Source: Starkeya sp. ORNL1 (lineage in GTDB: Bacteria; Pseudomonadota; Alphaproteobacteria; Rhizobiales; Xanthobacteraceae). Taken from it: a DNA stretch of 64,000 nt. A program made the position numbers and the translations under genes. The stretch is taken from the NCBI RefSeq assembly GCF_012971745.1, contig NZ_CP048834.1, positions 3,410,001 to 3,474,000 on the forward strand. Direction: 5' to 3'. Positions 1-9,029 of the stretch are shown piece after piece. Numbering within the stretch: position 1 is the stretch's first letter; each line of letters opens with the position of its first letter. The notes beneath the pieces are model-generated. The model did no database searches, was not told where the DNA came from, and saw nothing but the letters and a program-made list of their open reading frames with translations.

Positions 1-558
1 GATGGCAGATGCGATCGCGAGGGACGGTTCTGGGTCGGCTCGATGCACGACAACGATCGCCAGCCGACCGGCACGCTATACCGGCTCGATGCGCGTGGCT
101 GCGTGCCGATGCTGGGCGGCGTCGCGGTGCCGAACAGCCTTGCCTGGTCGCCGGACGGACGCACCATGTATTTCTCCGACGGTGTCGAGCCGGTGATCTG
201 GTCGTTCCCGTTCTCCGCGGACGGCGAGCTCGGCCCGCGCCGGGAATTCGCGCGGCTCGATGCCGGCTTGCCGGATGGCGCCACAGTCGATGCCGAGGGC
301 TGCGTGTGGAGCGCGCACTATGGCGGCTCCCGCATCACCCGCTACCGGCCCGATGGTTCGATCGAGCGGGCCGTCGAGATGCCGGTCAGCCAGCCGACTT
401 GCCTCGCCTTTGGCGGCCCGAACTTGTCGACGCTCTACATCACCAGCGCGGCGCAGCGGCTCTCTGCGGAGGGGCGCGCCAGCCAGCCGCTGGCGGGCGC
501 GCTGCTGGCGCTGGAGCCGGGTGTGCGCGGCCTGCCGGAGCCGCTTTTTGCCTTCTGA
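1..558 (+). CDS. SMP-30/gluconolactonase family protein, 5' end cut by window
   Basis: The reading frame is open from the first base (D-G-R-C-D-R-E-G-R-F-W-V-G-S-M) to a TGA at 556-558. About 185 residues remain; the family is usually near 290, so the N-terminal third lies outside the window. The metal-site segment DGRCD, the propeller strand PNSLAWSPDG and the later motif GATVDAEGCVW are typical of SMP-30/gluconolaconase/LRE six-bladed propellers, which hydrolyse sugar lactones using a divalent metal. Lactone opening would fit the acid-sugar genes that follow, although those run on the opposite strand and converge on this gene. Family is clear; the substrate is unknown. Confidence 0.85.
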   Translation, partial: DGRCDREGRFWVGSMHDNDRQPTGTLYRLDARGCVPMLGGVAVPNSLAWSPDGRTMYFSDGVEPVIWSFPFSADGELGPRREFARLDAGLPDGATVDAEGCVWSAHYGGSRITRYRPDGSIERAVEMPVSQPTCLAFGGPNLSTLYITSAAQRLSAEGRASQPLAGALLALEPGVRGLPEPLFAF

Positions 559-570
559 AACTTAAGAGTG

Positions 571-685
571 ACGTCATCCTGAGGTGCGAGCAAAGCGAGC
601 CTCGAAGGATGTTGAAGCAGAAGACTGCCATCGGAGGCGGGCATCCTTCGAGGCCCGGGCTTGCGCCCGAGCACCTCAGGATGAC
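571..685. repeat. Type-1 palindromic repeat pair (CCTCGAAGGATG family)
   Basis: The two halves are inverted: CGTCATCCTGAGG then CCTCGAAGGATG, a short linker, and CATCCTTCGAGG then CCTCAGGATGACG. This can fold into a long hairpin between two convergent genes, where it could end transcription from both sides. Six further copies occur at about 19.3, 42.1, 53.9, 56.1, 58.9 and 61.9 kb. Confidence 0.85.
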
Positions 686-701
686 GCGGCTCCGAGGGCG
701 C

Positions 702-1441
<740 letters not shown>

Positions 1442-1445
<4 letters not shown>

Positions 1446-2116
1446 CGTATCTCGTCCAATTGCAGGCCGCTTCCGGCGATCTTCATTTTCCGCTCGAGCA
1501 CGCCGCCCGCCAGCGAGATGGCGTAGCAGACGATGAAATAGAGGATCGCGACGATGCCGAGGATGGCGAAGCCACCACCATGGGCCTCGCGGATCAGCAG
1601 GCCGGTCGCCGTCAATTCGACATAACCGATGATCGAGGCGATCGAGGATTCCTTGAGGATCATGATGTAGATATTGACCGAGGGCGGCAGGATGACCTGC
1701 ATCGCCTGCGGCCCGACGACATGGCGCATCACCTGGCGATAGGTCATGCCGCTCGACTGCGCCGCCTCCCACTGGCCGCGCCCGACACTCTCGATGCCGG
1801 CGCGGACGACTTCCGACATCAGCGCGCTGGCATGGGCGGAGAGCGCCGCGGTCGCCGCCGCGAAGGCGGTGAGGTTGAGGCCCAGCAGCATGGGCGCGCC
1901 GTAGAAGAAGAAGAACAGGATGATGAGGATCGGGATCGAGCGGAAGAACTCGGTGTAGAGCAGCGCGATCAGGCGCAGCACGCGGAAATTCGAGGTCCGC
2001 ATCAGCGCCAGCAGCAGGCCGCCGAAGGCGCCGATGATCAGCGACAGCCAGCTGAGCCAGATGGTGAGGCCGAGTGCCCGGAACACGGCGGGCATATAGT
2101 CCATCAGACTGTACAT
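1442..2116 (-). CDS. Amino acid-type ABC transporter permease
   Basis: This 224-residue inner-membrane permease is of the HisM/GlnP type. It has hydrophobic segments throughout and the EAA-loop sequence GQWEAAQSSGMTYRQ followed by VGPQAMQVILPP, which contacts the ATPase. The ATG at 2116 lies 5 bases after the stop of the upstream permease. A longer frame reaches 2185 but would run into the neighbouring gene, so the internal ATG (MYSLMDY) was chosen. It probably forms a heterodimer with the permease at 2122-2790. Confidence 0.9.
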
Positions 2117-2121
2117 GCTTG

Positions 2122-2790
2122 TCACCGATTGTCCGGGAACAGCGCGCGTCCGGCATAGATGCGCGCGATGTTGATGGTCTGGCACAGCACCGCGTAGACG
2201 ATCGCCGCGACCAGGAAGGTCTCGAAATAGCGGAAGGTGTCGGAACCCGCGGTCTGCATCCAGGATGCCACCTCGTTCACCGCGATCGCCGAGGTGAGCG
2301 ACGAACCGAGGATGATGTTGATGAGCTGATTGCCGAACGGCGCATAGATGGTGCGGAACACCTGCGGCAGCACGATGTGGCGCAGGATCTGCAATCCGGT
2401 CATGCCCTGCGAATGGCCCGCCTCATACTGGCCGTGCGGCACCGCGATGAGCCCGGCGCGCAAGATTTCGGTCATGTAGGCGCCGAAGTGCAGCGACATG
2501 CCGACCAGGCCGGACTGGAACGGCGACATCTTCAGCCCGATGGTCGGCATCATGAAGTAGATGAAGTAGAGCGCCACCAGCAACGGCGTGTTGCGGAAGA
2601 ACTCGACATAGGCGGTCGCCAGCCAGCGCAGCGGGCGCGAACGGCTCTGGCGCATGATCGCAAAGAACAGGCCGAGCAGCAGGCTGACCAGGATCGTCGC
2701 GAGCGAGATCGTGATGGTACCGACCACGGCCATCTTCAGATCCCCCAGATAGGGGACGATGGCACGCAGGCTGAAATTGTATGAGTTCAT
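2122..2790 (-). CDS. Amino acid-type ABC transporter permease
   Basis: This is the first of two adjacent HisQ/HisM-type permeases (222 residues). The EAA loop reads GQYEAGHSQGMTGLQ and is followed by IVLPQVFRTI. The chosen start is ATG at 2790 (MNSYNFS), which matches usual family length; an upstream extension to 2916 would add 42 unlikely residues. It lies about 80 bases after the binding-protein gene and 5 bases before its partner permease. A membrane-spanning import channel is certain at the family level; the substrate is unknown. Confidence 0.9.
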   Translation of the reverse strand: MNSYNFSLRAIVPYLGDLKMAVVGTITISLATILVSLLLGLFFAIMRQSRSRPLRWLATAYVEFFRNTPLLVALYFIYFMMPTIGLKMSPFQSGLVGMSLHFGAYMTEILRAGLIAVPHGQYEAGHSQGMTGLQILRHIVLPQVFRTIYAPFGNQLINIILGSSLTSAIAVNEVASWMQTAGSDTFRYFETFLVAAIVYAVLCQTINIARIYAGRALFPDNR

Positions 2791-2873
2791 GGATCGCTTT
2801 TCTGGAGCGGTCGCCGCGGGTTGTCGCCACGAGGCACGGATGGGCGGCGTCATGCCGCCCATCCGTAGCGGGA

Positions 2874-3677
2874 TCAGTAGTCGGCGGTGATCTTCGGCGG
2901 ATCGAAGCCGAACCACTTCTTGAACGCTTCCTTGTTCTCGCCGGTGGCGTTGGCCTGTTCCAGCCAGAGATTGATCACGCGCAGCCAGTCGGGGTCACCG
3001 GCCGGCACGCCGATGGCGTCTTCCTGGCGGGAATAGGTGCCCTCCAGCATGCGCAGCTGGCCCGGATACTTGGCGATCTGCTCGGCGTGGTAGAAGGCGT
3101 CCTGCGCCATGGCGTCGACCTGGCCGGACATCAGCGCGTTCAGGCCGTCGGCATTGGTGTTGAAACGCATGCGCTGGGCGTTCGGGAACTTCGCGGCAAT
3201 GATCGGCTCGGAATTGCCGCCGCGATTGAGCGACAGCTTCCACTTCGGATCATTGATCTCCTCGACCTTCTTAAGCGGACTGTCGGTCTTCACCAGGATG
3301 CGGCCCGGCACGATCAGATAGGGGTCGGAGAAGGCGATGGTGAGCGAGCGCTGCACATTGCGGGCGAAGCCGGAGATGGTGATGTCGGCCTTGCCGGTCT
3401 GCAGCGCGGCGACGCGGCCGGCGCTGTCGACGACGACGAATTCCGGCTCGACCTTCAGCGCCTCGGCCAGCTTCCTGGCGAGGTCGACGTCATAGCCTTC
3501 CATCGTGCCGTCGGGCTTCATGTTGGTGTAGGGCGGCAGGCTACCCATCACCGCGACCCGGAGCTTGCCGCTCGAGATCACGCGCTGCAGCACTTCACCG
3601 GCCTGCGCCTGGCTGCCGGCGACGAGGACCGGAAGCAGCAGCGCCATGGACATGACAAACGTCTTGATGCGGAACAT
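2874..3677 (-). CDS. Transporter substrate-binding protein (SBP_bac_3 type)
   Basis: This is a 267-residue periplasmic binding protein of the polar amino acid family. The signal peptide covers about residues 1-26 and ends A-Q-A, cleaved before GEVLQRV. The sequence then shows the usual pattern: KLRVAVMG, PPYTN, EGYDVDLARKLAEAL, GKADITISG and the later VDAMAQDAFY. The ATG at 3677 is preferred over an upstream frame to 3722 because it puts the signal peptide at the N-terminus. It sits between the 2-hydroxyacid dehydrogenase and the permeases in one operon. Ligand not predictable here. Confidence 0.9.
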   Translation of the reverse strand: MFRIKTFVMSMALLLPVLVAGSQAQAGEVLQRVISSGKLRVAVMGSLPPYTNMKPDGTMEGYDVDLARKLAEALKVEPEFVVVDSAGRVAALQTGKADITISGFARNVQRSLTIAFSDPYLIVPGRILVKTDSPLKKVEEINDPKWKLSLNRGGNSEPIIAAKFPNAQRMRFNTNADGLNALMSGQVDAMAQDAFYHAEQIAKYPGQLRMLEGTYSRQEDAIGVPAGDPDWLRVINLWLEQANATGENKEAFKKWFGFDPPKITADY

Positions 3678-3765
3678 TTCTGGTTTCCTCCTGGATCGAT
3701 CGGCCCGGTTTCTTGTGGCCATTGTTCTGGGAAAATGCCGGCCACTCGGGCCGGTTCGTCACGCG

Positions 3766-4830
3766 TCAGCCGAGAGGATCGGGGCGGAAGCCGATGATCT
3801 TCTCGAACCGGTCGGAGTAATGCGGCCAGACCTCGGGATTGACGAGCCGCGGCGGCACGCGGCCGCGCAGCAGCTCCATCCATTGCTCGGCGGTCTTCAC
3901 CGACATGTTGTAGAAGGTCTCCGCGGTCATGCCGGCGGTGTGCGGCGTTGCGATGACGTTGTCGAGCAGCAGCAGCGGGTGGTCCGGCGGCGGCGGCTCG
4001 TGATCGAAGACGTCGATGCCGGCGCCGGCGATGACCCCGCGCCTGAGCGCATCGAGCAGCGCGGTTTCGCTATGGATGCGGCCGCGCGCGGTGTTGATGT
4101 AATAGGCGGTCGGCTTCATCTGCGCGAAGGCCGCCTCGTCGAACATGCCGAGCGTCTCGGACGTCCGCGGGCAGTGCGTGGTGATGAAGTCGGAGCGTGC
4201 CAGCAACTCGGCGAACTCGACCTTCTCGGCACCGCGTGCGGCGATCTGCTCGGCGGTGAGGTAGGGATCATAGGCCAGCACCGTCATGTCGAAGGCCCGG
4301 CAGAAGGTGGCGGTGCGGGTGCCGATGGCGCCGATGCCGACAATGCCCACGGTCTTGCCGACGACGTCGTTGCCGGCGACATCCATGCGGTCGGCGGCGC
4401 CGCCGCGCAGCAGCGCGCGGTTCGACAGGCTGATCTTCTTCGACAGGTTGAGAATCATGCCGATGGCGTGCTCGGCGACCGGCTCGAAATTGGTGCCGGA
4501 CTGGCTGCACACGATGATGCCCGCCTCGGTGCAGGCATCGACGTCGATCACGTCATAGCCCGCCCCGATCGAGCAGATGGCGAGCAACTGCGGCGAGCGG
4601 GCGATGAGCGCGGCATTGCCGAACCAGGGCTCGATCAGCTCGGTGCGGGCGCCGATCTGATAGGCGCAGGCTCGTGAGAACGCCGCCCAATTGTCCGGCT
4701 GCGGGCCGTCATAGCGCAGCTTCACCAGGTCGATGTCGTCCTGCGCGCCGAGGATGGTCTCGGCGACCGGATCGAAGAAACGCTCGAAGAAGACCAGTGG
4801 CTTGCGGTTGATGGTGGCTTCGGAAGTCAT
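3766..4830 (-). CDS. D-isomer-specific 2-hydroxyacid dehydrogenase
   Basis: This 354-residue NAD(P)-dependent cytosolic oxidoreductase has a Rossmann nucleotide site (GIVGIGAIGTRTA), the catalytic Arg in NTARGR, the Glu in DVFDHEP and the catalytic His in ATPHTAG. These are the Arg-Glu-His set of the formate/glycerate dehydrogenase-like family, which interconverts 2-hydroxy and 2-oxo acids. The ATG at 4830 overlaps the stop of the upstream beta-propeller gene (ATGA). A second, different member of the family lies at 7441-8403. The substrate is probably the compound imported by this operon's transporter, which is inference. Confidence 0.9.
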   Translation of the reverse strand: MTSEATINRKPLVFFERFFDPVAETILGAQDDIDLVKLRYDGPQPDNWAAFSRACAYQIGARTELIEPWFGNAALIARSPQLLAICSIGAGYDVIDVDACTEAGIIVCSQSGTNFEPVAEHAIGMILNLSKKISLSNRALLRGGAADRMDVAGNDVVGKTVGIVGIGAIGTRTATFCRAFDMTVLAYDPYLTAEQIAARGAEKVEFAELLARSDFITTHCPRTSETLGMFDEAAFAQMKPTAYYINTARGRIHSETALLDALRRGVIAGAGIDVFDHEPPPPDHPLLLLDNVIATPHTAGMTAETFYNMSVKTAEQWMELLRGRVPPRLVNPEVWPHYSDRFEKIIGFRPDPLG

Positions 4831-5786
4831 GACGCCTTGACCTTGGTGAACTTCTGGAGGCTGCGCACGAAAGCGGGGCGCTGGGTCTGGAACACCGGGA
4901 TCCAGGCCGAGAACGAGACCTCGCCGACGTAGAGATCGCCGTGCGAATCTACGGCGGCGGTGTGCGGGGCGATGAAGGTGCCGGGCTCGGTGCCGGCATG
5001 CGGGCCGCCGAGGCGGGCCAGCAGCTTGCCGTGCTTGTCGACCACCGACACGCGCGGGCCGAGATTGGGATAGGAACGGTTGATGGCGAGGAACGGCCCG
5101 AGCTCGCCGACGAAGAAGATCGGATCGTCCGGATTGTGCATGGTCAGCCCGCAGGCGCGGTGCAGGTTGTTCCACTGCTCGACGAACGTGCCGTCGCCGT
5201 CGAATACCTGGACGCGATGGTTCTCGCGGTCGGACACATAGACCAGGCCGGCGCTGTCGCAGCAGATATTGTGGACGATATTGAACTGGCCGGGATCGGT
5301 GCCGTATTCGCCCCAGGAGAGGATGTGCTCGCCGTCCGCGGTGTATTTGTGCACGCGGGCATTGCCGTAGCCGTCGGCGACGTAGAAGTCGCCCTCCGGC
5401 GCGAAGGCGATATGGGTGGGGCGGTTGAAGGGCTGGCCGCTGAATTCCGGCGCCGGCTGGTGCGGCGTGCCGAGCGTGAACAGCACCTCGCCGTCCAGCG
5501 TGCATTTGCGCACGGTGTGGTCGCCGTCATCGACGCACCAGACGGTGTCGTCGGGCGCCATATAGATGGCGTGCGGGCGCTCGAACGTGTCTTCGCCCCA
5601 AGACTTCAGGAAGTTGCCGTCGCGGTCGAAGATCACCATCGGGTGGCCGCCGCGATTGAAGACATAGAGGCGATCCTGCCGGTCGACGCCGACGCCGCCG
5701 ACATCGCCGAGGCTCCAGCCCTCCGGCAGCTTCCCCCAGCCTTCCTCGACGCGGTAGGTGAAATCACCGCTCCCGACGATCACGCT
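4827..5786 (-). CDS. NHL-repeat beta-propeller protein, PAL (peptidyl-hydroxyglycine lyase)-like
   Basis: This protein of about 319 residues has repeated NHL-type blades: VGVDRQDRLYVFNRGGHP, DTVWCVDDGDHTVRKC, GDFYVADGYGNARVHKY, LVYVSDRENHRVQVFDGDG. These resemble the six-bladed propeller of peptidyl-alpha-hydroxyglycine lyases and related soil-bacterial proteins. I chose a TTG at 5786, 5 bases after GGGAGG, because family members begin with M-S-V-I-V-G-S-G; a GTG at 5831 would add 15 residues. There is no signal peptide. It is the first gene of the leftward operon. Bacterial members often sit in catabolic operons and their reaction is not established; it may be a lactonase or lyase here. Confidence 0.8.
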   Translation of the reverse strand, partial: SVIVGSGDFTYRVEEGWGKLPEGWSLGDVGGVGVDRQDRLYVFNRGGHPMVIFDRDGNFLKSWGEDTFERPHAIYMAPDDTVWCVDDGDHTVRKCTLDGEVLFTLGTPHQPAPEFSGQPFNRPTHIAFAPEGDFYVADGYGNARVHKYTADGEHILSWGEYGTDPGQFNIVHNICCDSAGLVYVSDRENHRVQVFDGDGTFVEQWNNLHRACGLTMHNPDDPIFFVGELGPFLAINRSYPNLGPRVSVVDKHGKLLARLGGPHAGTEPGTFIAPHTAAVDSHGDLYVGEVSFSAWIPVFQTQRPAFVRSLQKFTKVKAS

Positions 5787-5852
5787 CAACGGCGCCTCCC
5801 ATGGTTCGCTCCCGCGGTCCGCAAGCGCCACGTCTGCGCATCGTCGAGAACG

Positions 5853-5870
5853 TTATATATAGTTCTATCA
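5853..5870. promoter_or_regulatory. Putative operator A (TATAG-TT-CTATC palindrome)
   Basis: An AT-rich imperfect palindrome lies about 70 bases upstream of the beta-propeller gene in otherwise GC-rich DNA. It matches the pattern T-N-ATAG-N(2)-CTAT-N-A shared with sites near 8.49, 8.77, 11.06 and 12.35 kb. It is a candidate site for the GntR-family regulator at 10316-11053. Function is inferred from position and recurrence only. Confidence 0.5.
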
Positions 5871-5966
5871 CTAGTAAGCCCGCCGCGTAGCGTCAAGCGC
5901 GCGCCGCGGGCGCCGCGTTCCACCTGATCCGTGCCGGTCCGCGGCGTGCTCACGGGCGTCTTCATC

Positions 5967-6605
5967 TCAGCCCCCGAACACGTGGTCATAGGCAGCGATG
6001 GCAGCACGCGCCCTTGTTCCCACCGTCGCGGCATCGCTGCCGGGTGCATAGAGGCTGGAGCCGAGGCCGAAGGTGCGGATACCGACCTTCGCATAGTCGG
6101 CAAACGTCGAGTCGGAGACGCCGCCGACGGCACCTAGCTCCATGCCGGGTGGCAGCACCGCGCGGATCGCGGCGATGCCGGCCGGGCCGAGCACGTTGGC
6201 GGGAAAGAACTTCAGCGCCGAGGCGCCGGCGCGCACCGCGGCGACCGCCTCGGTCGGGGTGAACACGCCGGGCATCGTTACCATGCCGTGCGAGGTGGCG
6301 CGCACGATCACCTCCGGCTCGACATTGGGGCTGACCATCAGCCGTCCGCCGGCGGCGGCGAGGCGTTCGACGTCCTCCACCGTCAGGACGGTGCCGGCGC
6401 CGATCAGGCAATTAGCCGGCGCCATTCGCGCTGCCATCTCGATGGAGCGGAACGGATCGGGCGAATTGAGCGGGATCTCGATTGCCTCGAAGCCTTCCTC
6501 GATCAGGGCGCTGATGACCGCCTCGGCCTCTTCGGGGCGAAGGCCGCGCAGGATCGCCACCAGCGGGCGGCGCAATCTGGGCCAGGGTGTGCGTGCGTTC
6601 GTCAT
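5967..6605 (-). CDS. dgoA: KDPG/KDPGal-family aldolase (2-dehydro-3-deoxy-6-phosphogalactonate aldolase-like)
   Basis: This 212-residue class I aldolase of the KDPG/KHG family would split a 2-keto-3-deoxy-6-phospho sugar acid into pyruvate and glyceraldehyde 3-phosphate. The general-acid Glu is in AIEIPLNSP and the Schiff-base Lys in ALKFFPA. IPLNSP with GLRPEEA near the start resembles galactonate-pathway DgoA more than Eda. The GAVGGV phosphate motif is present. It is the last gene of a three-gene leftward operon after an SDR. No sugar-acid kinase is visible in the window, so the true substrate is uncertain. Confidence 0.85.
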   Translation of the reverse strand: MTNARTPWPRLRRPLVAILRGLRPEEAEAVISALIEEGFEAIEIPLNSPDPFRSIEMAARMAPANCLIGAGTVLTVEDVERLAAAGGRLMVSPNVEPEVIVRATSHGMVTMPGVFTPTEAVAAVRAGASALKFFPANVLGPAGIAAIRAVLPPGMELGAVGGVSDSTFADYAKVGIRTFGLGSSLYAPGSDAATVGTRARAAIAAYDHVFGG

Positions 6606-6641
6606 GCTGCCTCCCTCCCCTCGTCTCGACTTTCCGTCGCC

Positions 6642-7418
6642 TCAATAGGTCGCCCGGCCGCCGGACAGGTCGAACACCGACGCGGTGGTGAAGGAATTCT
6701 CCTCGCTCACCAGCCAGGCGATCATCGCCGCCGCCTCTTCCAGTTCGAGGAAACGGCCCCGCGGGATCTTGGCGAGCATGTATTCGATGTGCTCGGGCGC
6801 CTGCAGCATGGCGCCAGGCGTGCGCGCCACCGCCGGCGTCACGCAATTGACGGCGATGTTCTGGCCGGCGACTTCCTTGCCGAGCGACTTGGTCAGCGCC
6901 ATCACCGCGGCCTTGGCCGTGCTGTAGGCCGCCGCGTTGGGATTGCCTTCCTTGCCGGCGACCGAGGCGATGTTGACGATGCGCCCGTAATTCTGCCGGC
7001 TCATCGCCGGCACCACGGCGCGGCAGCAATGGAAGGTGCCGTTGACGTCGATATTGATGACGTCGTGCCAGGCATCGAGCGGATAATCCACCAGCCTGGC
7101 GTTCGGGCCGACAATGGCGGCGTTGTTCACCAATATGTCGATGCGGCCGAGCGCCTGAAGCGCCGCGTCGGTGGCGGCGGCGACGTTGCCGTAGTCGGCG
7201 ATATCGACCTTGTGGGTAAGCACCGGCTTGCCGCTGCGGCTTTCCAGCTCGGCCTTGGCCGTGGCGAGCCCCTCCTCATTGATGTCCCAGATCACCAGCT
7301 TCGCGCCGGAGTCGAGGAAGCGCTCGGAGATGGCGAAGCCGATACCCTGCGCGCCGCCGGTGACGATGGCGACGCGGTCTTCAAGATTGATGCGGTTGGT
7401 CTGCATAACGATCTGCAT
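6642..7418 (-). CDS. SDR family NAD(P)-dependent oxidoreductase
   Basis: This is a 258-residue classical short-chain dehydrogenase. The cofactor motif TGGAQGIG lies near residues 21-28, then NNAA, the catalytic Ser in NIASVAG and Tyr/Lys in YSTAK. Such enzymes commonly oxidise a sugar to its lactone or a hydroxy acid in acid-sugar operons. The start was set at ATG 7418 (MQIVMQT); ATG 7406 is possible, and longer frames run into the preceding gene. It lies 22 bases after the 2-hydroxyacid dehydrogenase gene and 36 before the aldolase gene. It may supply the aldonate route with the SMP-30 lactonase. Confidence 0.88.
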   Translation of the reverse strand: MQIVMQTNRINLEDRVAIVTGGAQGIGFAISERFLDSGAKLVIWDINEEGLATAKAELESRSGKPVLTHKVDIADYGNVAAATDAALQALGRIDILVNNAAIVGPNARLVDYPLDAWHDVINIDVNGTFHCCRAVVPAMSRQNYGRIVNIASVAGKEGNPNAAAYSTAKAAVMALTKSLGKEVAGQNIAVNCVTPAVARTPGAMLQAPEHIEYMLAKIPRGRFLELEEAAAMIAWLVSEENSFTTASVFDLSGGRATY

Positions 7419-7440
7419 GTTCTCGGGCGTGGTGGGCTGA

Positions 7441-8403
7441 TCAGGACAAGGCGAAGGCCGGGGTCTCCGGCGCGCCGCCCTTGAGCACGGCAATGACGTT
7501 ATCGACGCTCTGGCGCCAGGCCGACACCCGCGCCTCGGCGGTGCAGCCGCCCATGTGCGGGGAGAGCACGACGTTCGGCATGTCAAACAGCGCAGGCGGC
7601 ACGTCGGGCTCGAACTCAAAGACATCGAGCCCGGCGCCGGCGATCTCGCCGCTCTGGAGGGCGGCGACCAGGTCATCCACCTTCACCACCGCGCCGCGCG
7701 AGACGTTCAGGAGGATGGCGCTGCGCTTCATCCTGGCGAACGCATTGGCGTCGATCAGATGGCGGGTCTGTGCATTCAGCGGGCAGTGGATGCTGACGAC
7801 GTCGGAGGTGGCGAGCAGGTCGTCGAGCGGGCGCCAGCCCGGCTTGTCCTGGCTGGAACGGGAATGGTGGCGGATCTTCATGCCGAAGGCTTCGGCGCGG
7901 CGGGCGACCTGATAGCCGATATGGCCCATGCCGATGATGCCCATGGTCTTGCCGTCGAGCGCGACGCCGTCCCAGCGCCCGCCCGGCATCCAGCCTTCAA
8001 CCTTCCACTGGCCCGAGCGCACATAGCGATCCGCCGCCAATATGCCCCGCGACAAAGCGAGCAGCAGGCCGATGGTGTGGCTCGCGGTGTCGGCGGAATA
8101 GCTGTCCGGGCAATTGGCGCCCCAGATGCCGCGCTCGCGCATCGCGGCGATGTCCATATTGTCAAAGCCGGCGGTGGAATTGGCGACGACGCGCAGCGCT
8201 CTGGCGCGCTCCAGCAGCTCGCGGTCGATCTTCAGCTCGTTCTGGGTGATGAGGCCGACGGCATCGCCCACCACGTCGAGGATCTCCGCGCGCGGCGTGC
8301 CCTTGAACTGGTCGGCGCCCAGCCTGACCGTGGCATAGGGCTCCAGCTTGGCGACCAGATCATCGGAATAGCGGCTGGTGATGAGCACGACGGGCTTCGA
8401 CAT
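7441..8403 (-). CDS. D-isomer-specific 2-hydroxyacid dehydrogenase (GhrB-like)
   Basis: This 320-residue enzyme resembles glyoxylate/hydroxypyruvate or 2-ketogluconate reductases. It shows the Rossmann motif GIIGMGHIG, the catalytic Arg in NVSRGAVV, Glu in VFEFEP and His in LSPHMGG. It starts at ATG 8403 and opens the leftward operon with the SDR and DgoA-like aldolase. The palindromic site about 80 bases upstream suggests control with the other operons of the island. It is only a distant relative of the dehydrogenase at 3766-4830, so the two probably act on different substrates. Confidence 0.9.
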   Translation of the reverse strand: MSKPVVLITSRYSDDLVAKLEPYATVRLGADQFKGTPRAEILDVVGDAVGLITQNELKIDRELLERARALRVVANSTAGFDNMDIAAMRERGIWGANCPDSYSADTASHTIGLLLALSRGILAADRYVRSGQWKVEGWMPGGRWDGVALDGKTMGIIGMGHIGYQVARRAEAFGMKIRHHSRSSQDKPGWRPLDDLLATSDVVSIHCPLNAQTRHLIDANAFARMKRSAILLNVSRGAVVKVDDLVAALQSGEIAGAGLDVFEFEPDVPPALFDMPNVVLSPHMGGCTAEARVSAWRQSVDNVIAVLKGGAPETPAFALS

Positions 8404-8478
8404 GTCTTGTCCGGCTTGTTTGGAGAGATTCCGTCATCCCCTTCTCGGGAACCAGGGATACTGGAAATCGACTTTTAA

Positions 8479-8496
8479 TGATAGGGTTATATATAG
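8479..8496. promoter_or_regulatory. Putative operator B (TGATAG-GG-TTATATATAG)
   Basis: This AT-rich site lies about 80 bases before the leftward dehydrogenase-SDR-aldolase operon. It carries the half-site TGATAG followed two bases on by a TATA-rich arm, as in the other candidate operators of the island. The TATATATA stretch could also form the -10 region of the leftward promoter. Inference from similarity among sites. Confidence 0.45.
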
Positions 8497-8744
8497 CGCT
8501 GGCGCCAGATCTTCCTCTAGGTCATCTCCGCTGGAGCGGCCGCGTTCCGAAGCCGCCGCCGGGCAGGCGACCGCGCGTCATCGGCTGCGAGCGCACCGAG
8601 GGATAAGAGGCGGCACGTCCCCGGATCCACAGCGCTCCTCCAAACCGCCAGGGCGGTCGAAAACCTCAACTCTGTCAAGCGCCTACGCGCCCTTGTCGGC
8701 TCTGCCATCCCCGCCAACCCGCTACGCGGCGGGACAGGAGGGGA

Positions 8745-8775
8745 TTGACGAGGGGGCAATAAATACTATTATATT
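8745..8775 (+). promoter_or_regulatory. Promoter with overlapping operator-like sequence upstream of FMN dehydrogenase
   Basis: TTGACG (8745-8750) and TATTAT (8767-8772) are separated by 16 bases and form a sigma-70-type promoter. The -10 element overlaps ATACTATTATATT, related to the island's palindromic sites. The promoter before the second FMN dehydrogenase (12315-12342) has the same build: TTGACA, 16 bases, TATTAT. The matching layout supports shared regulation. Confidence 0.55.
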
Positions 8776-9029
8776 CTTAAATTCAAGTCGCGCCTGGAAA
8801 TTTGCAGAGGAGATCCATGGGCGCGCTCGGTGAGCGCATATCACCATCCCGGGCGGCCGCTCGGATGCAGGGATGAGTTGCAAGAAAAGAATACACTCTA
8901 ATATCGATATGCCCCGCATCGAACATTTCTGAAATAACCGATGACGAGTACAGGTATTTATTGCGCACGACACCGGCCGCCGCCGTTCAGCTTCAGAAGA
9001 GCGGCCGTTCAACAGGGTAGGAAACCAGC

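Larger units (their letters stand above)
8404..9029. other. Non-coding divergent control region
   Basis: These 626 bases separate the leftward operon (start 8403) from the rightward FMN dehydrogenase gene (start 9030). I see no convincing gene. Short open frames here lack ribosome-binding sites and family resemblance. The region holds operator B at 8479-8496, the promoter at 8745-8775 and about 250 bases of leader before the dehydrogenase gene. Base composition around 8870-8960 is less GC-rich than the genes. Confidence 0.6.

Noticed and set aside
571..685. Type-1 repeats as a CRISPR array or insertion sequences
   Set aside because: Copies are single inverted pairs scattered over 61 kb, without regular spacers, transposase genes or target duplications.
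8783..8968. Short minus-strand open frame in the 8.4-9.0 kb gap
   Set aside because: No ribosome-binding site, no resemblance to known proteins, and it lies in the leader downstream of the promoter at 8745-8775.
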